A DNA stretch of 64,000 nucleotides from contig NZ_SISB01000010.1 of NCBI RefSeq assembly GCF_004310295.1, forward strand, positions 62,001 to 126,000, read 5' to 3'. This stretch comes from Pseudomonas sp. BGI-2. GTDB taxonomy: Bacteria > Pseudomonadota > Gammaproteobacteria > Pseudomonadales > Pseudomonadaceae. Positions 26,631 through 36,100 of the stretch are shown here, in pieces. A program made the position numbers and the translations under genes. How positions within the stretch are numbered: the first letter of the stretch is position 1; every line of letters starts with the position of its first letter. The notes beneath the pieces are model-generated. The model made no database searches. It had not been told where the DNA came from and saw nothing but the letters and a program-made list of their open reading frames with translations.

Positions 26631-27500
26631 TTACTCCTTGTCCTTGAGTACGTCGGGCAAATACGCCCGATGGAAACCGTTGTACGACTCGCTGTTCTGC
26701 GCCTTGTGAATCGGCCACGCCCGACCGCCAAGGCTCGCCGCACCGTCGATGCGCAACGTGCTGCCGCTGACGAACCCCGCTGCCGGACTGAGCAGGAAAA
26801 CAATCGCCGCGCTGACTTCGGATTCAGTGCCGATGCGCTTGAGCGGCACGTGTTCGCGCAAGGTTGGAATCACTGCTTTGAACGCACCTTCGTAGGTGTC
26901 CATGCCGCTCGATGCCACCCAGCCCGGCGCCACCGCGTTAACCCGCACCCCGGCATAGCCCCATTCGAAGGCAGCGGTTTTCGTGAGGTTATCCATGCCC
27001 GAGCGCGCCGCGCCCGAGTGACCCATGCCGGGCATCCCGCCCCACATGTCGGCGAGCATGTTGACGATGGCGCCGCCGTGTTGGCTCATCGACTGATTGA
27101 ACACTTCCCGGGCTATCAGGAAACCGCCCACCAGGTTGGTGCGCATCACGGTTTCGAAACCCTTCTGAGTGATCGAGGCCAGCGGCGACGGGTATTGCCC
27201 GCCGGCATTGTTGACCAGCCCGTGAATCGGGCCGTGCTTGCGGATCAACTCGCTGACCAGCTGCTTGACCGCTTCTTCTTCACGAATATCGCAGGTGGCC
27301 CAATCCGCCTTGCCTCCGTCCTCGGCAATCTCGGCGGCCACGCTTTTCAACTTGTCAGCCTTGCGCCCGACCAGCAGCACATGGGCACCGAGCGCCGCCA
27401 GCTCATGGGCGGTGCAGCGGCCGATGCCGCTGCCGCCACCGGGGACGATGATGTTTTGGCCTGCAAACAGATCGGCTTTGAAAATCGAATCGTACGCCAT
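26631..27500 (-). CDS. atuB: short-chain dehydrogenase/reductase of the terpene operon, AtuB-like
   Basis: 289 residues. The Rossmann motif is VPGGGSGIGRCTAHELAALG with GLVNNAGGQYPS. The usual YxxxK of classical SDRs is missing: the equivalent segment is GHSGAARSGMDNLTK, as in 2,4-dienoyl-CoA reductases, which use a different proton donor. This hints at an enoyl- or dienoyl-CoA reductase rather than an alcohol dehydrogenase. Second gene of the operon, 12 bases after atuA and 3 before atuC. Confidence 0.83.
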   Translation of the reverse strand: MAYDSIFKADLFAGQNIIVPGGGSGIGRCTAHELAALGAHVLLVGRKADKLKSVAAEIAEDGGKADWATCDIREEEAVKQLVSELIRKHGPIHGLVNNAGGQYPSPLASITQKGFETVMRTNLVGGFLIAREVFNQSMSQHGGAIVNMLADMWGGMPGMGHSGAARSGMDNLTKTAAFEWGYAGVRVNAVAPGWVASSGMDTYEGAFKAVIPTLREHVPLKRIGTESEVSAAIVFLLSPAAGFVSGSTLRIDGAASLGGRAWPIHKAQNSESYNGFHRAYLPDVLKDKE

Positions 27501-27512
27501 GGCGACAGTCCT

Positions 27513-29315
27513 CTAATTGACCTGGTCGGCGATGCGCTGGGGCACCGGAATCTGGATGTCCAGCAACTGCTGGGCGAAGGCCTTGCCTTGCGGATCGATT
27601 CGCAGGCTGGCCACGCCACCGCCGCCGAGGGCGTTCTCCAGGAGAAAATTGAAACTGTGAGTGCCGGGCAAATACCAACGCTCGACACGTCCGTGTACCG
27701 GGTCGAGGACGTGGCTCATCCAGTCGACCATCACCTCGGGCGTCAAGGCCTCGGCGATCCATGGCAGATACTCGGGCTCACGGGCCATGACGCCGATGTT
27801 GCTGTGATTACCCTTGTCGCCGGAGCGGGCCACGGCGAGTTTGATCAGGGCCACGCTGGCATCGGCGCGGCCTGTGGGGTGCGGCGGGTCGAACGGTACG
27901 GGCAAGTCATCCGGGTCGAGCACATCGACGGCGGGCAGGGCGCACGGGTGGCGCTGACCCTGGAGTTCAATTTCCAGCGTGCAGGCGGTTTTGTCGATGA
28001 GGAACGAGAACAGCCGGATCAGCGGATACACCGTCGGCCGTCCCCCGACAATCCCGGTCAGCCCCGGCGCCATGCCGGTGGCGGCCTGGGCGATTTCCCG
28101 GGAGAACACGATCAATGCCTGTTTGTTCGGATGACGCACCGCGAGTTTGATCACCACTTCACGGCTGTCCTGACGTTGGCCGTGGGGGCCGTACGTGGCC
28201 TCGCTGCCCAGAAGTTCGATGTTCACTTCGCTGTAGGACGCCCAGCCGCGCTGGCTGAAGATGTCCGAGGTCTTGTTGATGATGGCCTCGCTGACTCGAC
28301 GCGCCTTGTCGACCGCATCGATCCCCGCGATCAGGCAACTGGCGGTGCAGCGCAAACCGTCCGGATACGTGGCGCTGACCTTGTATTGATCGGTCGGCGG
28401 CAGGCCTTTTGCGCCATGCACCTGAACCGCGTTTTTACCCTGTTGCACGAGTTTGACCTGGGTGAAATCGCAGACCACGTCAGGCAGCATATAGGCCTGT
28501 GGGTTGCCGATTTCATAGAGCATCTGTTCGCCGACGGTCAGTGGCGTGACCAGGCCGCCGGAGCCCTCGGGTTTGCTGACGATGAACTGGCTGTCGGCGC
28601 TGACTTCAACGATGGGGAAGCCAATGTGTTCGTAATCAGGCACGTCGCGCCAATCGGTGAAATTGCCGCCGGTGCACTGCGCTCCACATTCGATGATGTG
28701 CCCGGCCAATGCCGCCTGGGCCAGTTTGTCGTAGTCGTGCCACCGCCAGCCGAATTCATGCACCAGCGCGGCACTCACCACCGCGCTGTCCACGACGCGT
28801 CCGGTAATGACGATGTCGGCACCCAATCGAAGGGCTTCGACAATGCCCGGTGCGCCAAGGTAGGCATTGGTCGAGACGCACATCGGTGGCAACGGCGCGC
28901 CGCTGAACATTTCATGGAGGCCGCGGCTGCTCAGCTGTTTGAACTGCGGTTGCAGGTCGTCGCCCAGCAGCACGGCGATCTTCAGCGCCACCCCGGCCTT
29001 GTCGCAGGCCGCTTGCAGCGCGGCGGCGCAGGCCTGTGGATTGACCCCGCCGGCGTTGCTGATGACGCGGATTTTTTGTTCGGCGAGTTGCCCCAGCAGT
29101 GGGCTGAGGACTTCGATGAAGTCGCCCGCATAGCCCGCCTGCGGATCTTTCATCCGTGCGCCGGCCATGATCGACATCGTGATCTCGGCCAAATAGTCGA
29201 AGACCAGGTAGTCCAGGCGTCCACCTTCCACCAGTTGCGCGGCGGCGGTCGAGGTGTCGCCCCAGAACGCGCTGGCGCATCCGATGCGAATTGTTTTAGG
29301 CGCAGCCAATTCCAT
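27513..29315 (-). CDS. atuA: AtuA, acyclic terpene utilisation protein
   Basis: 600 residues, an AtuA (DUF1446) core ([65 protein letters not shown]) followed by a C-terminal AtuA-like domain ([17 protein letters not shown]). Needed for growth on citronellol/geraniol in P. aeruginosa; the reaction is not firmly known. The ATG at 29315 is preceded by CGGAGGTGGTT, a strong ribosome binding site, so the longer ORF reaching into the operator region is rejected. First gene of the atu operon. Confidence 0.9.
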   Translation of the reverse strand: MELAAPKTIRIGCASAFWGDTSTAAAQLVEGGRLDYLVFDYLAEITMSIMAGARMKDPQAGYAGDFIEVLSPLLGQLAEQKIRVISNAGGVNPQACAAALQAACDKAGVALKIAVLLGDDLQPQFKQLSSRGLHEMFSGAPLPPMCVSTNAYLGAPGIVEALRLGADIVITGRVVDSAVVSAALVHEFGWRWHDYDKLAQAALAGHIIECGAQCTGGNFTDWRDVPDYEHIGFPIVEVSADSQFIVSKPEGSGGLVTPLTVGEQMLYEIGNPQAYMLPDVVCDFTQVKLVQQGKNAVQVHGAKGLPPTDQYKVSATYPDGLRCTASCLIAGIDAVDKARRVSEAIINKTSDIFSQRGWASYSEVNIELLGSEATYGPHGQRQDSREVVIKLAVRHPNKQALIVFSREIAQAATGMAPGLTGIVGGRPTVYPLIRLFSFLIDKTACTLEIELQGQRHPCALPAVDVLDPDDLPVPFDPPHPTGRADASVALIKLAVARSGDKGNHSNIGVMAREPEYLPWIAEALTPEVMVDWMSHVLDPVHGRVERWYLPGTHSFNFLLENALGGGGVASLRIDPQGKAFAQQLLDIQIPVPQRIADQVN

Positions 29316-29345
29316 AACCACCTCCGACAGAAGTGCATCGAGACT

Positions 29346-29406
29346 ACCAAGCAAGCGCTTGGTTTGTAAACGGCTGAAATATCTTCTGCCCAAGCGCTTG
29401 CTTGGT
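29346..29406. promoter_or_regulatory. two mirrored AtuR operators
   Basis: ACCAAGCAAGCGCTTGG at 29346-29362 and its exact reverse complement CCAAGCGCTTGCTTGGT at 29390-29406, centres 44 bases apart, lie between atuA and atuR. Each contains the core palindrome AAGCGCTT. This matches the known scheme of AtuR, a TetR repressor that binds two inverted repeats in this promoter region. Confidence 0.85.
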
Positions 29407-29493
29407 TGCCGTCGCCAGCTTAAATTGCCCGCGCAACCCCGCTGTTTTAGCGGCGGGCGGCGCATCTGATTGATCGACTGTAGGAGAGAACGG

Positions 29494-30120
29494 GTGGACG
29501 AGCAAAAAGCCCTGGGGGTCATGCGCGAATTGGTCGACAACGGCCAATTGACCGACCCTGACAGCGCCCGCGGCAAACTGCTGCAAGTGGCGGCTCACCT
29601 GTTCCGCAACAAAGGTTATGAACGCACCACCGTGCGCGATCTGGCCGGTGCCGTGGGCATTCAGTCGGGCAGCATCTTTCATCACTTCAAAAGCAAGGAC
29701 GAGATCCTGCGGGCGGTGATGGAGGAGACCATTCGCTACAACACGGCGTTGATGCACGCCGCTCTGGCCGAGGCCGTCAACGTACGCGAGCGGGTGCTGG
29801 CGCTGATTCGCTGCGAATTGCAGTCGATCATGGGCGGCAGCGGCGAGGCCATGGCGGTGTTGGTGTATGAATGGCGTTCGCTGTCCGAAGACGGGCAGGT
29901 GCAGGTGCTGGCGCTGCGCGATATTTATGAAGCGCTTTGGCTGCAGGTGCTGGGTGAAGCCAAGGAGGCCGGTTTTATCCGCGGCGATGTGTTCATCACG
30001 CGCCGTTTTCTCACGGGCGCGTTGTCCTGGACCACCACCTGGTTTCGTGCCGGCGGCAGCATGAGCCTCGATCAACTGGCCGATGAGGCATTGATACTTG
30101 TGCTCGAAGAGAAGCAATAA
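29494..30120 (+). CDS. atuR: TetR-family repressor of the atu operon
   Basis: 208 residues. The N-terminal TetR helix-turn-helix ([35 protein letters not shown]) is followed by an all-helical ligand domain. The start GTG 29494 is 6 bases after TAGGAGAGAA. Divergent from atuA with the mirrored operators between, so it presumably represses the operon and itself until a terpene-derived CoA ester binds. Confidence 0.9.
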   Translation: MDEQKALGVMRELVDNGQLTDPDSARGKLLQVAAHLFRNKGYERTTVRDLAGAVGIQSGSIFHHFKSKDEILRAVMEETIRYNTALMHAALAEAVNVRERVLALIRCELQSIMGGSGEAMAVLVYEWRSLSEDGQVQVLALRDIYEALWLQVLGEAKEAGFIRGDVFITRRFLTGALSWTTTWFRAGGSMSLDQLADEALILVLEEKQ

Positions 30121-30212
30121 GTTGTCATGTGTCTGCAGGAAACTGGCTAAGTGGCCGAAACCGCCTAGCTTGAATGCATTGATGGGTATTTTTTGGGGAG
30201 TGGGTTGTTTTG

Positions 30213-31007
30213 ATGTCTTCGCCAATTAGGACGGCCTCGCAGCTTTTGCTGGCGTCGCTCGTGGCAGTCTGGGTGTTGCCATCCCAGGCTGCGCAACTGG
30301 TGCGGGTCGGTGCCGCACATTTCCCGCCTTATACCGTGCGCCCCGAGTCCGGTGCCGACACGGGCCTGTTGCCGCAATTGGTCGAAGCCTTGAATCAATT
30401 GCAGAGTGACTATCAGTTCGTTCTGGTGCCGACTTCGATTCCCCGCAGGTTCGGTGATTTCAAGCAAGGTCGGGTCGATATGGCCATTTTCGAGAACCCG
30501 GACTGGGGCTGGAAGGACATTCCCCACACCAGCGTCGACATGGGCCTTGAAGACGCCGAGATTTTCGTCGCGCAACGTGAGCCCGATCGCCAGCAAAGCT
30601 ATTTTGCCGACCTCACCGGCAAGCGTCTGGCCCTGTTCAGCGGCTATCACTATGAGTTCGCCAACTTCAATGCCGACCCGAAATTCCTCGCGCAGAACTA
30701 CAACGCCACGCTGACCTATTCCCATGACAGCAACTTGCTGATGGTGCTGCGCGGGCGGGCCGACGTTGCCCTGGTGACGCGCTCCTACCTGAGCGAATAC
30801 CTGCTGCGCAACGAGCAAGTGGCTGATCAGTTGCTGGTGTCCCAGAGCATCGATCAGGTCTATCACCACTACGCGATCCTGCGTCCGGCCGCGCCCATCG
30901 GTGGCGAAGCGTTCGGCAAGTTGCTGCAAGGGTTGCGGGACAATGGCCAGATGCTGAAGATTTTCGATCCGTACAAGATCGCGGTGGTGCCGGTGCCCAA
31001 ACCCTGA
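30213..31007 (+). CDS. periplasmic solute-binding protein, amino-acid (SBP_bac_3) type
   Basis: 264 residues. A signal peptide is visible (MSSPIRTASQLLLASLVAVW, then VLPSQA with cleavage near residue 27). The mature protein opens with LVRVGAAHFPPYTVRPES and has RRFGDFKQGRVDMAIFENPD, consistent with family 3 binding proteins. No permease or ATPase genes are near, so it may act as an orphan sensor partner or use a transporter elsewhere. ATG 30213 with GGGGAG upstream. Ligand unknown. Confidence 0.8.
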   Translation: MSSPIRTASQLLLASLVAVWVLPSQAAQLVRVGAAHFPPYTVRPESGADTGLLPQLVEALNQLQSDYQFVLVPTSIPRRFGDFKQGRVDMAIFENPDWGWKDIPHTSVDMGLEDAEIFVAQREPDRQQSYFADLTGKRLALFSGYHYEFANFNADPKFLAQNYNATLTYSHDSNLLMVLRGRADVALVTRSYLSEYLLRNEQVADQLLVSQSIDQVYHHYAILRPAAPIGGEAFGKLLQGLRDNGQMLKIFDPYKIAVVPVPKP

Positions 31008-31042
31008 TGGGCACCGCAGGTCGCGTCATTCGCGACTTCGCT

Positions 31043-31066
31043 TAAATTTTTTGCCCCAGCTCACGT
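31043..31066 (+). promoter_or_regulatory. PvdS iron-starvation (IS) box
   Basis: TAAAT-N16-CGT, exact consensus, 40 bases before the start of the acyltransferase gene and pointing at it. It places that gene in the PvdS regulon together with pvdH and mbtH in this window. Confidence 0.8.
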
Positions 31067-31106
31067 CACATCGTTGAACTGTCGACGATTATCGTGAGCC
31101 CGACCC

Positions 31107-32120
31107 ATGCCCAATCTGAATGACCTGACTGCCCTGGCCCTGCCCAACGGAAGCCGTCTTGTAGCTGATGAAACCCAGACTCGCCTGCACCTCAGCCTGG
31201 AAGGGCAGCCACTGATCGAGCTACGCCTGACCCGTAAACCCGAGTTGCAGGTGCAGATAGAAAAGCGCTTCGACACCTTTGAAGGGCAGGCACTCTGGGC
31301 GACCTGTTATTGGCTGTTCGCCCGTGATCCGGCGTGTCAGCAGGTGATTTTCCAACTTCAGCAATCGCCCACCGACGCCTTGTCGAGCGGTTTGCTAATT
31401 CCCACTGAAACCGTTGGCCAATACCGCTGCGAACGCACGATGTTCTGGCAATTGCCTCAGCCTTGGCAGGGCGAGTCGCTGGCCGCCAGTTATCCCCCGC
31501 GTATGGTCATCAGTGGCGGCAAGCGTCATCCACTGCGCCCGATAAAACCACGGGGTGAAGTCTATCGGCGCTTCGATGCGCGGCTTGGCGCCTGGATTTC
31601 CCTGCGTACGGTGGACATCGACCTGGACCTGGCGCGTTTCAATCGCTGGCAGAACAGCCCGCGGGTGGCGAGTTTCTGGCAGGAGGAGGGCAGCCTCGAA
31701 CAGCACCGTGAATACCTGAGCAAGCTTGAGGCGGACCCGCACACGGTGACGCTGATCGGTTGTTTCGATGATCAGCCGTTTGCCTATTTCGAAGCCTATT
31801 GGGCCAAGGAAGATCGCATCGCGCCGTTCTATGACGCCGGCGATTACGACCGCGGTATCCACATGCTGGTGGGTGAAGAAAATCACCGCGGCCCGCACAA
31901 GGTGGCGAGCTGGTTATCGGCGCTGACGCATTACCTGTTTCTCGACGACCCGCGCACTCAGCGCGTGGTCGCCGAGCCTCGCGCCGACAACGCGAAGATG
32001 ATCGGGTACATGCAAAACCAGGGTTACCACTGCGAGAAAGAGTTCGACTTCCCACACAAGCGCGCGGCGTTGATGATGCTGGGGCGTGAGCGGTTTTTTG
32101 ATCGGTGTGCGTTGGCTTGA
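31107..32120 (+). CDS. AlcB/IucB-type siderophore N-acyltransferase (PvdYII-like candidate)
   Basis: 337 residues. The N-terminal 150 residues are unrecognised; the C-terminal half is a GNAT fold of the aerobactin/alcaligin acyltransferase type, with RTVDIDLDLARFNRWQNSPR, VASFWQEEGSLEQHREYL, FAYFEAYWAKEDRIAPFYDA, DYDRGIHMLVGEENHRGP and RVVAEPRADNAKMIGYMQNQ. Such enzymes acetylate N-hydroxy-ornithine or -lysine. The exact IS box upstream and pvdS-pvdL next door make hydroxyornithine acetylation for pyoverdine the best hypothesis. Substrate is not proven by sequence. Confidence 0.78.
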   Translation: MPNLNDLTALALPNGSRLVADETQTRLHLSLEGQPLIELRLTRKPELQVQIEKRFDTFEGQALWATCYWLFARDPACQQVIFQLQQSPTDALSSGLLIPTETVGQYRCERTMFWQLPQPWQGESLAASYPPRMVISGGKRHPLRPIKPRGEVYRRFDARLGAWISLRTVDIDLDLARFNRWQNSPRVASFWQEEGSLEQHREYLSKLEADPHTVTLIGCFDDQPFAYFEAYWAKEDRIAPFYDAGDYDRGIHMLVGEENHRGPHKVASWLSALTHYLFLDDPRTQRVVAEPRADNAKMIGYMQNQGYHCEKEFDFPHKRAALMMLGRERFFDRCALA

Positions 32121-32157
32121 TGGGGACAGCTCAAGGTTTGCACCGACCTTGAGTCAG

Positions 32158-32245
32158 TCTTCGCGGGCAAGCCTCGCTCCTACAGGATTTGCGGTTGAAT
32201 GTGATTCAGCGACAAACCAGTAGGAGCGAGGCTTGCCCGCGAAGC
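32158..32245. repeat. REP doublet between the acyltransferase gene and pvdS
   Basis: Facing copies of the 'tcgcgggcaagcctcgctcc' class flank a 35-base centre. It lies between two convergent stop codons and could serve as a shared transcript end. Confidence 0.9.
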
Positions 32246-32247
32246 TT

Positions 32248-32796
32248 TTAGCGGCGGGCAAAGGTATCCGCACGATTGCCAGACACCTTGCGGCAGTGCA
32301 CCAGCGCATCGCGAATCATGAAGTTGACCAGGGTCGGTGAGACGCCGAGTTCCTTGGCGATGTCCTTTTGCGGCACACCGTGCAGGCGGTACATCTCGAA
32401 GGCGTAACGGGTGCGGCTCGGCAGCTCCGTCAGCGCATCGGCAATGTTTTCCAGGGTCGAGAAATTGATGTGCGAGGTTTCCGGCGAAGCGCCCTGAATC
32501 ACCACGTTCAGACCTTCCTCTTCCGGCCCTGAATACTTCTGCTCCAGCGCCTGTTTGCGATAGTGGTCGATCGCCAGGTTGCGCACGATCTGGAACAGAT
32601 AACTGAGCTGAGCCTTGAAGGACGACGTGATTTGCGGCGCCGATTGCAGTCGGAAAAACGCATCCTGGACCACGTCTTCAGCACGCGACCGGCAGCCGGT
32701 AATGCGGGCTGCAATTTTGACCAGAATCAGTCGGTTGTCGACAAAGGCCTGAAGTAGCGGTGAATCGCACCTGCTTGTGGATACTTGTTCCGTCAT
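32248..32796 (-). CDS. pvdS: iron-starvation ECF sigma factor PvdS
   Basis: 182 residues. Region 2 has SRAEDVVQDAFFRL and SSFKAQLSYLFQIVRNLAID; region 4 has ALTELPSRTRYAFEMYRLHG and PQKDIAKELGVSPTLVNFMI. The internal RNLAIDHYRKQALEQKYSG and GLNVVIQGASPE are characteristic of PvdS. It directs RNA polymerase to TAAAT-N16-CGT promoters of pyoverdine genes. ATG 32796 follows AAGG at 8 bases. A Fur box over a sigma70-like -35 element lies upstream. Confidence 0.95.
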   Translation of the reverse strand: MTEQVSTSRCDSPLLQAFVDNRLILVKIAARITGCRSRAEDVVQDAFFRLQSAPQITSSFKAQLSYLFQIVRNLAIDHYRKQALEQKYSGPEEEGLNVVIQGASPETSHINFSTLENIADALTELPSRTRYAFEMYRLHGVPQKDIAKELGVSPTLVNFMIRDALVHCRKVSGNRADTFARR

Positions 32797-32875
32797 GGAA
32801 ATCACCTTGCTGCCAATAGGTTGGTGGGACGGCGAGGGGGGCCGGCCTACACATCGAGCGACAAATTATTCTTAA

Positions 32876-32890
32876 TGATAATGATTGTCA
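32876..32890. promoter_or_regulatory. Fur box over the pvdS promoter
   Basis: TGATAATGATTGTCA is a 7-1-7 inverted repeat differing from TGATAATGATTATCA at one position. On the minus strand it overlaps TTGACA (32891-32886), a perfect -35 element, so Fur-Fe(II) would block pvdS transcription in iron-replete cells. Confidence 0.88.
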
Positions 32891-32996
32891 ATTGAGAAAG
32901 AGAATTAATGCATCGCGATGGTGCGGAGTGAGAACTGCGACACGCTGCCGCACCTGCTTGCGGCATCCAAACCCCTTGGCGGTCAAGCCTGCCGAC

Positions 32997-33020
32997 TAAT
33001 TATTTCAAGACGTCATCCGT
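32997..33020 (+). promoter_or_regulatory. probable IS box of pvdL (one mismatch)
   Basis: TAATT-N16-CGT differs from the PvdS consensus TAAAT-N16-CGT in one base. It lies 150 bases before pvdL and points at it. An exact TAAAT at 33044 has no CGT at the right distance. It would fit pvdL being PvdS-dependent, as in other pseudomonads. Confidence 0.5.
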
Positions 33021-33173
33021 TCTCATTGGTGAAAGGTGCCGGGTAAATCCCGGCCAAAACAGCATTCCCAATGCCTTGCGCAGTCGGCGAAGACCGCGTC
33101 CTGCATGCCCTTCTATGGGCGTGACGTAAGAAAACCGATTCCATTTGCAAGCCGAATTCAGGCAGGAAACCTC

Positions 33174-36100
33174 ATGACCGACGCGTTCGAACTCCCAAGC
33201 AATCTGGTCCAAGCCCTCCAGCGCCGCGCGGCCCTGACGCCGGATCGGGTGGCCTTGCGTTTTCTCGCCGAAACCCCGGATCAGGCTGTGGTCCTCAGTT
33301 ATCGCGACCTGGATCTGCGGGCGCGAACCATTGCTGGTGCGTTGCAGGCCGAGGCTGAATTCGGCGATCGCGCCGTGCTGCTGTTTCCCAGTGGCCCGGA
33401 TTACGTCGCGGCGTTTTTTGGCTGCCTGTATGCCGGTGTGATCGCGGTGCCGGCCTATCCACCCGAGTCGGCTAAACGTCATCACCAGGAACGTCTGCTG
33501 TCGATCATCAGCGACGCCGAGCCGCGCTTGTTGCTGACCAGCGCCGGCCTGCGCGACGCCTTGCAGCAGATTGAAGGTGCGCCGCCGCTGCTTTGCGTCG
33601 ACACCCTCGACGGTGCCTTGGCCGACAGCTGGATCGAGCCGAACCTGGCAGACGACCACATCGCGTTCCTGCAATACACCTCAGGTTCCACCGCGCTACC
33701 CAAAGGTGTGCAAGTCAGCCACGGAAATCTGGTGGCCAACGAACTGCTGATTCGTCATGGTTTCGGCATCGATCTGAACCCGGATGATGTGATCGTCAGC
33801 TGGCTGCCGCTGTACCACGACATGGGCCTGATCGGTGGTCTGTTGCAGCCGATTTTCAGCGGCGTGCCGTGCGTGTTGATGTCGCCGGCCTATTTCCTTG
33901 GTCGGCCGTTGCGCTGGCTGGAAGCGATCAGCGAATACGGCGGCACCATCAGCGGCGGACCGGATTTCGCCTACCGCCTGTGCAGCGAACGCGTCAGCGA
34001 ATCAGCGCTGGAGCGCCTCGACCTGAGTGGCTGGCGCGTGGCGTATTCCGGCTCCGAACCGATTCGTCTCGACACCCTCGATCGCTTTGGCGAGAAATTC
34101 GCGGCGTGCGGTTTCACCACCGACAGCTTCATGGCGTCTTACGGGTTGGCCGAAGCCACTTTGTTCGTCGCCGGAACCCCGCGCGGTCAGGGCATCGGCA
34201 ACCTGCGCGTGGACGATCAAGCCTTGGCCCAGAACCGTGCGGAGGCAGGCGTTGGCAGCGCGATCATGAGTTGCGGCATCAGTCAGCCGGATCACGCGGT
34301 GCTGATTGTCGATCCGGTCGCGCTCAATGAACTCGCCGACAACGTGGTCGGCGAAGTCTGGGCCGCCGGGCCGAGCATCGCCCATGGCTACTGGCGCAAC
34401 CCCGAGGCCAGCGCCAAGACCTTCGTCCAGCACAACGACCGGACCTGGTTGCGCACTGGAGACCTGGGTTTCATGCGTGACGGTGAATTGTTCATCACCG
34501 GACGCCTGAAAGACATGCTGATCGTGCGCGGTCACAACCTTTACCCGCAGGACATCGAGCAGACCGTCGAACGCGAAGTGGAAGTGGTGCGCAAAGGTCG
34601 CGTCGCCGCTTTCGCCGTCAACATCGACGGTCAGGAAGGCATCGGCATCGCTGCGGAAATCAGCCGCAGCGTGCAGAAAATCCTCCCTCCCGACGCCCTG
34701 ATCAAAGCCATTCGCCAAGCCGTGGCCGAGGCGTATCAGGAAGCGCCGAGCGTGGTGGTGTTGCTCAATCCGGGCGCGTTACCCAAGACCTCCAGCGGCA
34801 AACTGCAACGCTCGGCCTGCCGAAATCGACTGGCGGACGGTAGCCTCGACAGCTTTGCGCTGTTTCCGTCGGCGGACGTTCAGGGCGAATCCCAAACCGA
34901 ATCAGGTTCCGAGCTGCAAACCCTGATCGGCCAGATCTGGTGCGAGCAACTGCAGGTCAAACAGGTCAACGCCGACGATCACTTCTTCCTGCTCGGTGGC
35001 AACTCCATCGCCGCCACGCAAGTGGTCGCGCGCCTGCGTGAAGCACTCGGTCTGGAGCTGAATCTGCGCCTGCTGTTCGAAGCGCCAACCCTTGGCGCGT
35101 TCACCGCCGCTGTCGCTCAGTTGCAACAGGACGGCGGCCTGGCCCAAGGCGCGATCACCACACTGCCTCGCAACGAACCGATGCCGCAATCCCTGGCGCA
35201 AAACCGTCTCTGGATCACTTGGCAGCTCGACCCGCAGAGCAGCGCCTACAACATTCCCGGCGCCTTGCGCCTGCGCGGCGAGCTGGACGAAGACGCCTTG
35301 CGCGCCAGCTTCCAGCAATTGATCGAACGTCATGAATCCCTGCGTACGCGGTTCTTCGAACGTGACGGCGTGGCACTGCAACAGGTCGATGCGGCGAGCG
35401 AATTCAACCTGCAATTGATCGACATCAGCGACCTGCCCACCGCCGAGCGTGAAACTTGCGCACTGCAAATCCGTGAGGACGAAGCCCGTACCCAGTTCGA
35501 TCTGGAGAAAGGCCCGCTGCTGTGGGTGACGCTGGTGCGCCTCGACGATGAGGACCATCAGCTGTTGGTGACGATGCACCACATCATCGCCGATGGCTGG
35601 TCGCTGAACGTACTGATCGACGAGTTCTCGCGCCTGTACGCCGCGGCGTCCCAAGGGCAAACAGCGACACTGCCGGCATTGCTCACGCACTACGCCGACT
35701 ACGGCAGCTGGCAGCGTCAATGGCTGGCGCAAGGGGAGGGCGAGCGCCAACTGGCCTACTGGAAAGCGCAGCTGGGTGAGGAACATCCAACTCTGAACCT
35801 GGCCACCGATCACCCACGCTCGGCCCAGCACATTTACAGCGCTGCTCGTCATTCCATAAAGCTGGACGCGACCTTGAGCGACGCCATTCGCCAGACCGCC
35901 CAGGCGCAGGAATCGACGCCGTTTATGCTGTTGCTCGCCGCGTTCCAAAGCCTGCTGCACCGCTACAGCGGCCAGCGCGACATCCGCATCGGCGTGCCGA
36001 ATGCCAACCGCCCGCGCCTGGAAACCCAGGGGCTGATCGGCTTCTTCATCAACACCCAAGTGCTGCGCGCCGAGGTGGACCCGCGTCTGCCATTCGTTGA

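Noticed and set aside
26670..29369. 899-codon open frame on the + strand opposite atuA-atuB
   Set aside because: Antisense shadow of high-GC coding sequence; the minus-strand genes have clear families and operon spacing, and the antisense product has no domain.
33044..33067. Exact TAAAT upstream of pvdL as an IS box
   Set aside because: No CGT at 16 or 17 bases; the site at 32997-33020 has the right spacing with one mismatch and is preferred.
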